The notes below the pieces were generated by a model. It was not told the origin of the DNA, ran no database searches, and worked only from the letters and a program-made list of their open reading frames with translations. Positions 21,198-31,245 of a stretch of DNA of 64,000 bases are shown piece by piece. A program made the position numbers and the translations under genes. The stretch's first letter is position 1. Each line of letters starts with the position of its first letter. The DNA lies in contig NZ_JAMJWC010000002.1 of assembly GCF_023554555.1 (NCBI RefSeq), positions 682,001 through 746,000 of the forward strand. The letters run 5' to 3'. This DNA is from Sphingobacterium sp. lm-10 (GTDB taxonomy: Bacteria > Bacteroidota > Bacteroidia > Sphingobacteriales > Sphingobacteriaceae).

Positions 21198-21221
21198 GTA
21201 GACGACAGTTTATGCCTGTTA

Positions 21222-21229
21222 CAAACTTA
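21222..21229 (-). promoter_or_regulatory. Candidate -7 element of the ftsK-lolA promoter
   Basis: On the minus strand this reads TAAGTTTG, a perfect TAnnTTTG. Transcription would start about 18 bases before the ftsK ATG. I do not see a matching TTTG at the -33 position. Confidence 0.42.
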
Positions 21230-21351
21230 CTAAAAATAGACAATACTATGGTTTTGCCGGGAAGCGAAGTTGTATATTGTAGCGTGTCTCTTTCTATCTG
21301 CGTTTGTTATAGCATGTGTGCCAGAGCATAGGCCTTACAAAACAAATCTTC

Positions 21352-22059
21352 ATGATAAAATTTAGTATATACATAGTGACCTTTGCGTTACTCATGACAT
21401 CTTGTTCCAATAAGGATTACCTTTCGCAAGGATCGTTAGATTCCTCGCTAAATCAAATGGCAGTATTGGCTGTTTTTAATGGTGTTTCTGGGTCAGATCA
21501 AATGGATGTGTTTTTGAATGGGGAGCGTCAGAATAGCAGTATCGAGATGTTGCGGTACGGCGAATTTATGCGGCATAGAACAGCATATCCCGGTAATAGG
21601 AGGCTGACTCTAAATATACGATACGGCAACCAGACGGTGTCTCCGCCGGCAGTAGATATAAATTTAGTTGCTGGCAAAAATTACTCGGTGTTGCTTACTA
21701 GGGGAAATCCGGTGCAGTCTACTTTGGTTGAAGACGATTTGCTACTACCAAGAAACGGACAATTTAGAGTACGGTTTATTAATACCAACGCAGATGGGTT
21801 AACGGTAGCATTGGGAACTGCTTCCGATCGTTCGCGATTTTTTGGGGATTTAAGAGTTGGCAACATATCTGCATTCGCCGTTTTTGATGTAGCAGACTAT
21901 CAACTTCAGTTTGCTACGAATAACAGCACTTTAGCGACGTATGATTTTGATTTTAAACCTGTCAACCAAGGGGTATATACTATTTGGTTGACAGGTTCTC
22001 TAGCAGAGAAAGACCGCAATAGCCAAACTTCGCTATATACGGTAATTAGACATCCCTAA
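21352..22059 (+). CDS. Putative DUF4397-type lipoprotein
   Basis: 235 residues from the ATG at 21352. The frame is open 12 codons further upstream, but only this start places a signal peptide (MIKFSIYIVTFALLMTSC) at the N-terminus. The lipobox LMTSC suggests lipidation and anchoring to a membrane. The rest is beta-rich, with repeated patterns such as MDVFLNG and FRVRFINTNAD that resemble DUF4397 immunoglobulin-like domains of Bacteroidota lipoproteins. Function unknown. Its stop codon abuts the end of the convergent tyrS gene with no gap. Confidence 0.72.
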   Translation: MIKFSIYIVTFALLMTSCSNKDYLSQGSLDSSLNQMAVLAVFNGVSGSDQMDVFLNGERQNSSIEMLRYGEFMRHRTAYPGNRRLTLNIRYGNQTVSPPAVDINLVAGKNYSVLLTRGNPVQSTLVEDDLLLPRNGQFRVRFINTNADGLTVALGTASDRSRFFGDLRVGNISAFAVFDVADYQLQFATNNSTLATYDFDFKPVNQGVYTIWLTGSLAEKDRNSQTSLYTVIRHP

Positions 22060-23352
22060 TTAGTCTTTTAACACAATCAGGTAATAGTTTTTCTTGCCAC
22101 GCTGTGCAATAATATAGCGATCATTAATTAGGTGACTGCTGGATAATACCAATTCTCCATCCAGAATTTTTTCACGGTTGATCAATACACCACCACCTTG
22201 TAGCATTTTACGTGCTTCTCCTTTGGAAGGAAATACCTGCGTGTTTACCGCTAGAAAATCCAAGATGTGGATTCCATTGTTGAGTTCTTCTCGGCTGAGG
22301 TCGTATTGTGGTAACCCTTCAAAGACCTCACGCAACTCTTCTTCTTGAAGTGATGACAAGAAATCCAGCGAACCATTGTTGAACAAGAAATCAGACGTCT
22401 TAATGGCTGTCTCGTATGCTTGCTCCGAGTGAGTGCGGATGGTGATATCTTGTGCCAGCGCCTTTTGTACAATGCGTAAATGCGGTGTTTCATCGTGCGC
22501 TGCAATGATGGCATCAATTTCTTCCTTCGGTTTTAGCGTAAATATTTTGATCCAACTTTTTGCATCATCATCCGTAGCGTTGAGCCAGAATTGGTAATAT
22601 TTGTAGGGTGAGGTCTTTTTGGCATCCAGCCATACCGCTCCGGATTCTGTTTTTCCGAATTTCTGCCCATCAGATTTCTTGATCAATTGTGTGGTGAGTG
22701 CATAGGCACTGCCTTGGTCTATACGACGGATCATTTCGCTACCCGTCACAATATTACCCCACTGGTCCGAACCACCCATTTGTATCTTGCAATTGTGATG
22801 CTTCCACAAATAATAGAAATCGTATCCTTGAATAAGCTGATAGGTGAATTCAGTAAAGGAAAGACCATTTTCACCTTCCAATCTTTTCTTGACAGAATCC
22901 TTGGACATCATATAATTTACGGTAATCAACTTACCAACATCCCGGATGAAATCTAAGAAGCTGAATTCCTTAAACCAGTCATAATTGTTGACCATTTTTG
23001 CATCTGTCTTCCCTTCTCCGAAAGACAGGAATTTTGAAAGCTGAACCTTTAACGCATTTAGATTGTGTTGCAAGGTGCTTTCATCCAATAGATTACGTTC
23101 TGCTGATTTGAACGATGGATCACCAATCATACCTGTAGCTCCACCTACTAACGCAAAAGGCTTATGCCCAGCAGACTGAAAGTGAATCAAGGTCATGATC
23201 TGTGTAAGATGCCCTACGTGCAAAGAATCTCCTGTGGGATCGAAACCGATATAGCCAGAGACTTTCTCGTTATTCAATACCTCTTCAGTACCTGGCATAA
23301 TGTCCTGGAGCATGCCGCGCCAACGTAATTCTTCTACAAAATTCATATCCAA
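22060..23352 (-). CDS. tyrS: Tyrosyl-tRNA synthetase
   Basis: A 430-residue class I synthetase that charges tRNA-Tyr. The HIGH-type motif is HVGH at 45-48 after GFDPTGDSL. The KMSKS-type loop is KFGKT at 231-235, the form usual in bacterial TyrRS. Tyrosine-specific QGYDFYYLW and the C-terminal S4-like RNA-binding domain (PSKGEARKMLQGGGVLIN) are present. It is monocistronic and converges on the lipoprotein gene at 21352-22059. Confidence 0.97.
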   Translation of the reverse strand: MDMNFVEELRWRGMLQDIMPGTEEVLNNEKVSGYIGFDPTGDSLHVGHLTQIMTLIHFQSAGHKPFALVGGATGMIGDPSFKSAERNLLDESTLQHNLNALKVQLSKFLSFGEGKTDAKMVNNYDWFKEFSFLDFIRDVGKLITVNYMMSKDSVKKRLEGENGLSFTEFTYQLIQGYDFYYLWKHHNCKIQMGGSDQWGNIVTGSEMIRRIDQGSAYALTTQLIKKSDGQKFGKTESGAVWLDAKKTSPYKYYQFWLNATDDDAKSWIKIFTLKPKEEIDAIIAAHDETPHLRIVQKALAQDITIRTHSEQAYETAIKTSDFLFNNGSLDFLSSLQEEELREVFEGLPQYDLSREELNNGIHILDFLAVNTQVFPSKGEARKMLQGGGVLINREKILDGELVLSSSHLINDRYIIAQRGKKNYYLIVLKD

Positions 23353-23457
23353 ACGATTTGATTTCAGACGGTTATCTAGTATAGTCGGGTATTTGTGAAC
23401 ACTACAATACCTGAAGATGTACTAACCGTCAATTTGTTAACATATATTCTAAGATTG

Positions 23458-23465
23458 CAAAGATA
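23458..23465 (-). promoter_or_regulatory. Candidate -7 element of the tyrS promoter
   Basis: The minus strand reads TATCTTTG here, identical to the -7 element of the rplK promoter. It would give a leader of about 100 bases before tyrS. No convincing -33 TTTG is visible. Confidence 0.45.
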
Positions 23466-23521
23466 AAACTTAAAGTGTATCTTACTGTTATTATATTCGG
23501 TTTGATCAATCCATTCAGCAG

Positions 23522-24199
23522 GTGAATTTTCTATCCCATTTCTATTTTGAACGCTATGCATCCGAGTCGGCACGGGTGGTGGGTTGTCTATTGCCTGATC
23601 TGTTGAAGAATGCCGATAAGGAGTATGTTTTTCATCCCAATCGGTTCGAAGAGCAATTATTCGCGCATCCGCAGATGATTGAGATTTACCAAGGCTGGTA
23701 CAGGCATGTAGCCGTCGATAAGATTTTTCATAGTAGCCCATTCTTTCTGGAGCACAACCATCAGCTGCGCAAAAGATTAGATCCTATCTTGAGCCATCTG
23801 CCAGTTCGTGCTTCATTTATGGGGCATATCTCTTTAGAATTACTGCTGGATCATCTCCTTATTCAGCATGAAATGGTCAATGTGAATCGGCTTTACGAAC
23901 ATCTGGCTCACGTCAATCGGCCGATGCTGAAGAAATTTCTGGAAATTATTGGCCTTGTAGATACCAGTAAGTTTTTTCATTTCTATGATCGGTTTCTGGA
24001 ATGGAAATATATCCATGAATATGCTGATCTGCGCGGTTTATCTGTGCCTTTGTTTAATATCGCGAAGCGAATATGGAGTTTTGAAGTAACGGAGACGGAT
24101 TATAAAGTGTTGGCGGATGAATTGGAGACGTATACGGCAGATTCACTGAAAGATTTTCGAGAAATCTTTCGGTACGTGCAGGATAAGTTACCCTTGTAA
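23522..24199 (+). CDS. AcpH-like acyl-carrier-protein phosphodiesterase family protein
   Basis: 225 residues from a GTG at 23522. The N-terminus MNFLSHFYFERYASESARVV and the following GCLLPDLLKN match the start of the ACP phosphodiesterase family, whose E. coli member removes phosphopantetheine from ACP. Histidine/aspartate clusters (HVAVDKIFHSSPFF, MGHISLELLLDHLL) fit its HD-like metal fold. No ACP or fatty-acid gene is nearby, so the substrate is uncertain. It diverges from tyrS. Confidence 0.72.
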   Translation: MNFLSHFYFERYASESARVVGCLLPDLLKNADKEYVFHPNRFEEQLFAHPQMIEIYQGWYRHVAVDKIFHSSPFFLEHNHQLRKRLDPILSHLPVRASFMGHISLELLLDHLLIQHEMVNVNRLYEHLAHVNRPMLKKFLEIIGLVDTSKFFHFYDRFLEWKYIHEYADLRGLSVPLFNIAKRIWSFEVTETDYKVLADELETYTADSLKDFREIFRYVQDKLPL

Positions 24200-24511
24200 A
24201 TACCCGGCATATATTACGTTGCATTTCTGTTCAATCGAACTATTGGTTGAATCTGATTAAAAGATATAGTGCATCCGCTATTCTAAATTTACCAGTTAAT
24301 ACGAAAGAGCTAACAGCGTTGTTCTGTTGTGTCGCGCAAAGCCTATTGTGAGATATCCAAACATTTATGCCCATTTTAATGGATTATTTTAGACATTTGT
24401 AAACGATTAAGCGTGAATACAAGTTATAAATGCAAGATTTATATAAAAAGAATCGTCATCACGACCGTTTGATCTTAAAATTAACTTCAATTAGCTGATA
24501 ATCATTTCAAC
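24200..24511. other. 312-base intergenic region before the amino acid permease
   Basis: No ORF of note, tRNA or terminator is visible. A short dyad CCATT-TT-AATGG lies at 24371-24382 and could be a regulator site for the permease. I find no clear TTTG/TAnnTTTG promoter pair. Confidence 0.4.
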
Positions 24512-26218
24512 ATGGGTAATAATAAGCTTTTCCGCAAGAAAAGTATAGATCAGATTCTGCTTGATTCACAAAAAGGTGGCTCTGGTTTGGCACGCGTACT
24601 AGGAGTGCGGGATCTGGTGTCATTGGGAATCGCGGCCATTGTAGGAGCGGGTATTTTCAGTACAATTGGTTTGGCAAGTTACAATGGTGGGCCTGCTATC
24701 TCCTTACTTTTCCTATTTGTAGCTTTTGCCTGTGTTTTTACGGCATTATCCTACGCGCAATTTGCGAGTGCGGTACCGGTATCAGGTAGTGCATATACGT
24801 ATGCTTATGTTTCTTTTGGCGAATTGTTTGCCTGGATTATTGGTTGGGCACTCGTTTTAGAGTACGCAGTTTCTAATATGGTTGTTGCCATTTCTTGGTC
24901 TCAATATTTTGTATCTATGCTGGAAGGATTTGGGATTACTGTGCCCAAATGGCTGACTATGGCTCCGGCCTATGCTTATGAAGCCCATGCAAAAATGCTT
25001 GCTGTTGGTCTTGAGAATTTAGAAGGCATAGATCGCATTGCGCTGCAAGCATACGAAACTGCCCCACGTTTATCGGGTATTCCTATTATTTTCGACTTAC
25101 CGGCAGGCTTAGTGACCGTGTTTGTCACTTGGCTGGTATACATTGGTATCAAAGAATCACGCCGAGCCAGCAATTTCATGGTGTTGGTGAAGATTGGGGT
25201 TATTTTGGCCGTTATTTTTGGAGGAATGTTTTTTGTAAAGCCAGAAAACTGGACGCCTTTTGCACCGAATGGAATGGAAGGAGTGCTCAGTGGAGTGGCT
25301 GCGGTATTTTTCGCCTTTATCGGTTTCGATTCTATTTCCACAACAGCAGAAGAAAGCAAAAATCCGCAGCGAGACTTACCGCGTGCTATGATCTATTGTT
25401 TGCTAATTTGTGCAGTATTGTATGTGTGTATCACATTGGTATTAACCGGTATGGTCAATTACAGTGCATTAAATGTGAAAGATCCCTTAGCGTATGTGTT
25501 TTCTTATGTCGGTTTTGATCATATGGCAGGCATTGTGTCGGTCACATCGGTGATTGCCATTACTAGTGCGCTTTTGGTGTTTCAGTTGGCTCAGCCAAGA
25601 ATTTGGATGACCATGAGCCGAGATGGCCTATTATGGAAGAAATTTGCCACCATCCACCCTAAATATAAAACACCATCTTTCGCCACCATTATTACTGGTA
25701 TCGTAGTGGCGGTACCTGCTTTATTTTTCAAGATGGATTTCTTCGTAGATCTTACCAGTGTCGGAACTTTCTTTGCTTTCATTATGGTGTGCGCAGGCGT
25801 GTTATATATGGATCATGCCGGATTAACGGCCAAAGCAAAATTTAAGGTGCCTTATATCAATGGCAAATACATCGTAGGATTGAGCTTTTTAGTTGGCGTT
25901 GTGTTGGTTTACATATACGGCGCACCGTTAACAGGAGCGCGAGAAGCCGCACTTGGTAATACTTTATTACACAATTCGTTGGTTATCGTGTTTTGGTTGG
26001 TATGGTTGGTGATGAGTGTATTGAGCTTTCGCTTCAATTTTTCACTGCTTCCGGTTATTGGTATTCTAATAAATCTATACCTAATGAGCGAGTTAGGTGC
26101 CAGTAATTGGCTCATCTTTATCATCTGGTTATTGATCGGTCTTGTTGTGTATTTTGCCTACGGTTATCGAAACTCCAAATTAAATACACAAAATTCGGAT
26201 AAAGAACTGGAAAACTAA
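24512..26218 (+). CDS. APC-family amino acid permease
   Basis: A 568-residue integral membrane protein with 12 or more hydrophobic segments. The cationic amino acid transporter branch is suggested by GVRDLVSLGIAAIVGAGIFS near residue 30 (the substrate-site helix 1 with its GAGIFS break) and FFAFIGFDSISTTAEESKNP in helix 6. It probably imports one or more amino acids by proton symport. The specific substrate cannot be read from sequence, and the gene stands alone. Confidence 0.88.
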   Translation: MGNNKLFRKKSIDQILLDSQKGGSGLARVLGVRDLVSLGIAAIVGAGIFSTIGLASYNGGPAISLLFLFVAFACVFTALSYAQFASAVPVSGSAYTYAYVSFGELFAWIIGWALVLEYAVSNMVVAISWSQYFVSMLEGFGITVPKWLTMAPAYAYEAHAKMLAVGLENLEGIDRIALQAYETAPRLSGIPIIFDLPAGLVTVFVTWLVYIGIKESRRASNFMVLVKIGVILAVIFGGMFFVKPENWTPFAPNGMEGVLSGVAAVFFAFIGFDSISTTAEESKNPQRDLPRAMIYCLLICAVLYVCITLVLTGMVNYSALNVKDPLAYVFSYVGFDHMAGIVSVTSVIAITSALLVFQLAQPRIWMTMSRDGLLWKKFATIHPKYKTPSFATIITGIVVAVPALFFKMDFFVDLTSVGTFFAFIMVCAGVLYMDHAGLTAKAKFKVPYINGKYIVGLSFLVGVVLVYIYGAPLTGAREAALGNTLLHNSLVIVFWLVWLVMSVLSFRFNFSLLPVIGILINLYLMSELGASNWLIFIIWLLIGLVVYFAYGYRNSKLNTQNSDKELEN

Positions 26219-26354
26219 CGCGTATCATTTAGAAAATAGCGTTGAAAAACCGCTTCTGCACGCAATTAAGCTACGTCAACGTCAGGCTTGGTTAAAAATT
26301 GTTAAAGGCCTCAAAAAAATATATTTGAGACCAACAAAGTCTCGCTTTAAAGGT

Positions 26355-26362
26355 TATATTTG
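26355..26362 (+). promoter_or_regulatory. Candidate -7 element before the T9SS-domain gene
   Basis: TATATTTG matches TAnnTTTG. A TTTG at 26324-26327 is 27 bases away, longer than usual. A start near 26369 would give a leader of about 68 bases. Confidence 0.42.
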
Positions 26363-26436
26363 TATACAGGAAACTCCCAATTAAAAAACTCAATTTTGGC
26401 TGGATTGGCCAGTTAAAAACGTAGAATATTAATTTA

Positions 26437-26907
26437 ATGAGAAAGCATCTACAGTACGTACGGACTTGGCTTTATATCAGTGTAGTAGCACTGGTAGTGA
26501 GTGCCAATGTGTCCTATGCTGCCGAGGCGCACCTCTTGTTTAAGGTAGATACTGCATCTATTAGTTCTTTGTCCACCAATCAACTCGCTTCTATTGCATC
26601 GCGTACCCGTAGAGACCCAGGATCACTAGTTGATGTGAATAACAAAGTAATCACCAACGTCAAAGTTTTCTACAATCCTGTTGCGGAGCAAGTAGCCGTT
26701 TCATTCAAACTTTCCAAATTGAGTTCCGTATCCATTCGGGTCATGGATGCTTTAGGAAATGAGGTGATGGGTTTAATGAATGGTGATTTGGATGGTGGCA
26801 TACAAAGCTTAAACTTCGATACCAGCAGCAAATTGCCCGCAGGTTTCTATTTTGTACGTGTCACCTCTGGTAGTGAAACCGTCATTAAACGAATTTCTAT
26901 ACGCTAA
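26437..26907 (+). CDS. Small exported protein made almost only of a T9SS type A-like sorting domain
   Basis: 156 residues. A signal peptide occupies about 1-28 (ending VSYA). A short linker follows, and residues 75-156 form a complete Por secretion (type A) sorting-like domain: VKVFYNPVAEQVAVSF, then IRVMDALGNEVM, LPAGFYFVRVTSG and the terminal KRISIR. In normal cargo this domain is appended to a large enzyme or adhesin; here only about 45 residues precede it. It may be a free-standing domain, a tiny cargo, or a periplasmic protein of the same fold. Confidence 0.72.
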   Translation: MRKHLQYVRTWLYISVVALVVSANVSYAAEAHLLFKVDTASISSLSTNQLASIASRTRRDPGSLVDVNNKVITNVKVFYNPVAEQVAVSFKLSKLSSVSIRVMDALGNEVMGLMNGDLDGGIQSLNFDTSSKLPAGFYFVRVTSGSETVIKRISIR

Positions 26908-27028
26908 GATTTCGTTTAGCGTCAGATCAATCCATTTTTATTTTTGATATTTTGCCAATGCCCTGTGCAGAAACACGTTTCTAATTTCGAACTGTTTAAA
27001 TTATGCGCGTTCCTACAGAAAATTATGA

Positions 27029-27036
27029 TATTTTTG
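27029..27036 (+). promoter_or_regulatory. Candidate -7 element of the PBP1A-uvrC promoter
   Basis: TATTTTTG is a perfect TAnnTTTG 76 bases before the PBP gene. No -33 TTTG is seen at the proper distance. Confidence 0.38.
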
Positions 27037-27111
27037 TAATCGAAAAACATGGTCGGCGGTGTGCTCCCTTGGTGTATCCTGAAAAGCCATAGTTATTGAT
27101 AAAATAATTTT

Positions 27112-29361
27112 ATGAAGAGAGAATCGAAAAATAGCAAACTTACACCCGATGATGTAAAGAGGTATACCGGCCTTTTTTGGAAGGTTATTTTCGGGTTTGT
27201 TCTTTTTGCGATGCTATTTATGCTTAGTGTGCGTATCGGCTTGTTTGGTCGATTACCATCCTTCGAAGATTTGGAAAACCCCAACAGTAATCTCGCTTCC
27301 GAGATCATCACTGATGACAATCGGGTGCTAGGCACTTATTATGTACACAATAGATCCAACGTACGTTATAGTGAGCTTTCTCCGGCATTGGTTCATGCGC
27401 TCGTGTCTACCGAAGACAAGCGGTTCTACAAGCATTCTGGAATCGATTATTCCCGTACTATCAGTGTGATTTTCCACACACTGGCTGGCAACAAACAGGG
27501 GGGAAGTACGATTACGCAGCAATTGGCGCTCAATCTCTTTTCCGAGAGACGAGAAAAGGGATTCTTGAAAAGAGTAATGCAAAAGTTTCAGGAATGGATT
27601 ACCGCAGTTCGATTGGAACGAAATTATACTAAGGATGAAATCATCATGATGTATTTCAATACGGTAGATTTTGGAGCCTATAATACCTTCGGCATAAAAT
27701 CTGCCGCACGTACTTATTTCAACACTACGCCCGATCAACTTACTGCACCACAAGCGGCTCTGTTAGTTGGTATGCTCAAAGGGCCTGGCATCTATTCTCC
27801 CGTACGATATCCAGAGAATGCGCTAAACAGGAGAAACTTGGTGATGCAAAATATGTATGAGCAAGGATACCTTTCCCAAAGCGACTTCAACGATTTTAAA
27901 CAAGAAGGGCTTGATTTGCAGCTACGCATTTCCAGCTACTCAGAGGGTATTGGACCCTATTTCCGTGCCGTGCTGAAAGAACAGATTCGGCAGGAATTCA
28001 AACGCCTGGCCATTACAAAACCTGATGGTACTCCATACGATTTAGATCGTGATGGCCTACGTGTCTACACACCGATCAACTTCCAAATGCAACAACATGC
28101 AGAAGATGCGCAAAAAGAGTGGATGAGCAAGTTGCAGAATGAATTTAGCAAAGAATGGCGACGTCGGGATGCCTTTTCTGGTGAAAATGCTAAGATTCTT
28201 GCCAGAGGCATGAAGCGCGCAGATCGCTACCGGATGTTGAAAGACGAAGGCTTATCCGAGAGCGACATCGAAAAGGAATTTAACAAACCGATTCCAATGA
28301 GTTTATTCAGTTGGAATGGTAATATGGATACGGTGATGACTCCATTGGATTCTATTCGTTATACCAAACTTATTCTTCGAAATGCAATGATGTCGATGGA
28401 GCCACAGACCGGCCATATCAAAGCCTGGGTTGGTGGTATCAACTTCGAGCACTTTAAATATGATCAGGTTAAGTTAGGTACCAGACAGGTCGGATCTACA
28501 GCCAAGCCGTTTGTGTATGCTTGTGCTATAGATAATGGTTATACACCATGTAATACGATTCCAAATCATCCACGCAGCTACGGGAACTGGAGTCCGCGCG
28601 GCGAAGTCCGCGGTGGTGATCCAATAACGTTGAAAAATGCCGTTAAATTTTCACAAAACCAGGCATCTGCCTATCTTATTAACGAGATTGGAGCAGATAA
28701 TGTAGCCTCTTTCACCCGGAAGATGGGCATTACGTCCGATATTCCGAATAATCTTTCTATTGCCTTGGGTTCTTATGATGCCTCCATCTTCGACATGGTG
28801 GGTGCTTATGCGGCCTTTGTGAATCACGGTACCTGGGTCGAGCCGACCATGATTTTACGGGTGGAAGACAAAAATGGTACACCAATCTACGAGAAAGCAC
28901 CAAAAGTCGTAAAGGCGATCAACAGCGAAACGGCTTATGCCATGGTAGACATTCTGAAAGGCGTGGTGGATGGTGGTACCGCCAGTAGACTGCGTTGGGA
29001 TCCTGACTTTGGCGGGCTTAAAAACCCGATCGGTGGAAAAACGGGTACTACAAATAATAACGCGGATGCGTGGTTTATGGGTATAACGCCAGAATTGGTT
29101 ACGGGCGTATGGACAGGTGCTGAAGATCGTGGAATCAGTTTTAGTAGTACCGCATTAGGGCAGGGAGCACGCTCCGCGATGCCGGTGTTTGGTAAGTTCA
29201 TGCGTAAAGTATACGCAGATAAATCGCTAAAATATTCTCAGGAAGACTTTCCATTACCTCCAGGAGGTATTCACCGTTTCGAGATCGATTGCTCCAGACA
29301 TACGGAATTCTTTGGTGTGCCGGAGGAGACACCGCTGCAGGATGATCGTCTAGGGTTTTAA
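27112..29361 (+). CDS. mrcA: Penicillin-binding protein 1A, bifunctional transglycosylase/transpeptidase
   Basis: A 749-residue class A PBP. One N-terminal membrane segment (about 25-45) is followed by the GT51 glycosyltransferase, with catalytic-region EDKRFYKHSGID and GGSTITQQLALNLF. The transpeptidase domain has the SxxK serine S462 in GSTAKPFVYA, SQN in KFSQNQASAY and KTGTT before NNNADAWFMG. It polymerises and crosslinks peptidoglycan. uvrC starts 15 bases downstream, so the two share a transcript though their roles are unrelated. Confidence 0.93.
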   Translation: MKRESKNSKLTPDDVKRYTGLFWKVIFGFVLFAMLFMLSVRIGLFGRLPSFEDLENPNSNLASEIITDDNRVLGTYYVHNRSNVRYSELSPALVHALVSTEDKRFYKHSGIDYSRTISVIFHTLAGNKQGGSTITQQLALNLFSERREKGFLKRVMQKFQEWITAVRLERNYTKDEIIMMYFNTVDFGAYNTFGIKSAARTYFNTTPDQLTAPQAALLVGMLKGPGIYSPVRYPENALNRRNLVMQNMYEQGYLSQSDFNDFKQEGLDLQLRISSYSEGIGPYFRAVLKEQIRQEFKRLAITKPDGTPYDLDRDGLRVYTPINFQMQQHAEDAQKEWMSKLQNEFSKEWRRRDAFSGENAKILARGMKRADRYRMLKDEGLSESDIEKEFNKPIPMSLFSWNGNMDTVMTPLDSIRYTKLILRNAMMSMEPQTGHIKAWVGGINFEHFKYDQVKLGTRQVGSTAKPFVYACAIDNGYTPCNTIPNHPRSYGNWSPRGEVRGGDPITLKNAVKFSQNQASAYLINEIGADNVASFTRKMGITSDIPNNLSIALGSYDASIFDMVGAYAAFVNHGTWVEPTMILRVEDKNGTPIYEKAPKVVKAINSETAYAMVDILKGVVDGGTASRLRWDPDFGGLKNPIGGKTGTTNNNADAWFMGITPELVTGVWTGAEDRGISFSSTALGQGARSAMPVFGKFMRKVYADKSLKYSQEDFPLPPGGIHRFEIDCSRHTEFFGVPEETPLQDDRLGF

Positions 29362-29376
29362 GATAGGAGTGTTTAA

Positions 29377-31176
29377 GTGTTTGATTATAAGCAGGAATTA
29401 ACTCGAATACCACATAAACCAGGTGTCTATCAATATTTTGATAAAGACGAGCAGCTGATCTACGTTGGTAAGGCGAAAGATCTGCGCAATCGCGTGGGCT
29501 CCTATTTCAATAGTCCGCATCAGCTCAACGGGAAAACCAGAGTGTTGGTGCGGAAGATCAATCGCATTGCATTTACCATTGTAGACACGGAGATCGATGC
29601 TTGGCTGCTCGAGAATAGCCTCATCAAAAAACATCAGCCCCGCTACAATGTGATGCTCAAAGATGACAAAACCTATCCATGGATTGTTATCAAAAACGAG
29701 CGTTTCCCACGGATTTACTGGACGCGTCGTTATATTAAAGACGGTTCGCGCTATTATGGACCCTATGCCTCAGTAGGGATGATGCATATCGTGCTGGATA
29801 TGATTCGGGAGCTATTCCCGCTGCGTACCTGCAACCTAAACCTATCGGAAGAAAATATTCAAAAAGGCAAATTCAAAGTCTGTTTGGAGTATCAAATCGG
29901 CAACTGCAAAGGCCCGTGCGAAGGTTATCAAGAAGAGGAATCCTATAATCAGAACCTCGTCAATATCAAAGATATCCTCAACGGAAAAATCAGCATTGTA
30001 AACAATCGCTTAAAAGAGCAAATGCAGGAGGCCGTTGCTCAGATGGATTTCGAGCAAGCACATACGCTGAAGCAGAAGCTTGATAAGTTGGGCAACTACC
30101 AAAGTAAATCTACTGTCGTGAGTTCGTCGATCACTAATGTAGATGTATTTAGCATCGCTTCCGAAGATAGCTATGCATTTGTCAACTTCCTGAAGATCGT
30201 CAACGGTGTGATCATCCAGACCCAAACGCTGGAAATGAAAAAGCGGCTTGATGAAAGTGATGAAGAATTGCTAGCATTGGCGATACCGGAGATCAGATCC
30301 CGGTTCAAAAGCCTTTCTCGAGAGATCATTGTACCCTTTGAACTAGATATTCAAGAAAACGAAAACATTCATTTTTTGGTGCCTAAAATGGGAGACAAGC
30401 GCAAGCTATTGGATTTGTCGCTCAAGAATGTGGCTTACTTTAAAAAGGAACGACTCAATCAATACGAAAAGCTTAATCCCGAATTAAAAACGGAGCGTAT
30501 ATTATCACAGATGCAAAAGGATCTACGCATGAATGTGCTGCCACAGCATATCGAATGCTTTGATAACTCCAATATTCAGGGAAATTATCCAGTTTCTGCC
30601 ATAGTGGTATTCAAAGACGCTAAGCCTTCGAAGAAAGATTACCGACATTTCAACGTGAAAACCGTAGTGGGGCCGGATGATTTTGCCACGATGGAGGAAG
30701 CCGTATTTCGTCGTTACCGCCGCCTGTTAGACGAAGATCAGCCGTTGCCGCAATTGATTATTATTGATGGAGGTAAAGGGCAATTGGGTGCCGCGCTGAA
30801 AAGCTTACGCTTGCTCGGGATTGAAAAGAAGGTAACCGTCATCGGTATTGCGAAGCGGCTCGAAGAACTCTATTATCCAGGTGATCAATACCCACTATAT
30901 TTGGATAAAAAATCGGAAACTTTGCGCATTATCCAACATCTTCGGGATGAAGCCCATCGTTTTGGTATCACCTTTCACCGTAATCAGCGTAGCCGAAAAA
31001 CCTTTGTATCAGAGTTGGAACAGATCCCTGGAATTGGTAAAACAACTGTTGAAAAGCTACTCAAAACATTCAAGTCGACCAAAAAAACGAGAGAAGCCAG
31101 CGATGAGCAACTGGCAGCACTATTGAATAAGAAGCAGATAGCCGCTTTTCGAGCCTATTTCGCCGAGATAGACTAG
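29377..31176 (+). CDS. uvrC: Excinuclease ABC subunit C
   Basis: A 599-residue UvrC starting at GTG (29377), supported by the conserved N-terminus. The GIY-YIG nuclease (KPGVYQYFDKDEQLIYVGKA) makes the 3' incision. The UVR motif that binds UvrB is near 205-240, followed by the RNase H-like 5' nuclease (ECFDNSNIQGNYPVSAIVVF, LIIIDGGKGQLGAA). Helix-hairpin-helix repeats (QIPGIGKTTVEKLL) close the protein. It performs dual incision in nucleotide excision repair. Confidence 0.96.
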   Translation: MFDYKQELTRIPHKPGVYQYFDKDEQLIYVGKAKDLRNRVGSYFNSPHQLNGKTRVLVRKINRIAFTIVDTEIDAWLLENSLIKKHQPRYNVMLKDDKTYPWIVIKNERFPRIYWTRRYIKDGSRYYGPYASVGMMHIVLDMIRELFPLRTCNLNLSEENIQKGKFKVCLEYQIGNCKGPCEGYQEEESYNQNLVNIKDILNGKISIVNNRLKEQMQEAVAQMDFEQAHTLKQKLDKLGNYQSKSTVVSSSITNVDVFSIASEDSYAFVNFLKIVNGVIIQTQTLEMKKRLDESDEELLALAIPEIRSRFKSLSREIIVPFELDIQENENIHFLVPKMGDKRKLLDLSLKNVAYFKKERLNQYEKLNPELKTERILSQMQKDLRMNVLPQHIECFDNSNIQGNYPVSAIVVFKDAKPSKKDYRHFNVKTVVGPDDFATMEEAVFRRYRRLLDEDQPLPQLIIIDGGKGQLGAALKSLRLLGIEKKVTVIGIAKRLEELYYPGDQYPLYLDKKSETLRIIQHLRDEAHRFGITFHRNQRSRKTFVSELEQIPGIGKTTVEKLLKTFKSTKKTREASDEQLAALLNKKQIAAFRAYFAEID

Positions 31177-31245
31177 TATTCTCGTTTCTCTACTCAAAGG
31201 TTGCTTTGTCGTACCTTCGCGCAATGATAGGGAAGCGTAAGTGAC

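Noticed and set aside
27003..27092. 29-codon frame upstream of the PBP1A gene
   Set aside because: It contains the best -7 promoter element (27029-27036), so it would not be transcribed whole; likely chance.
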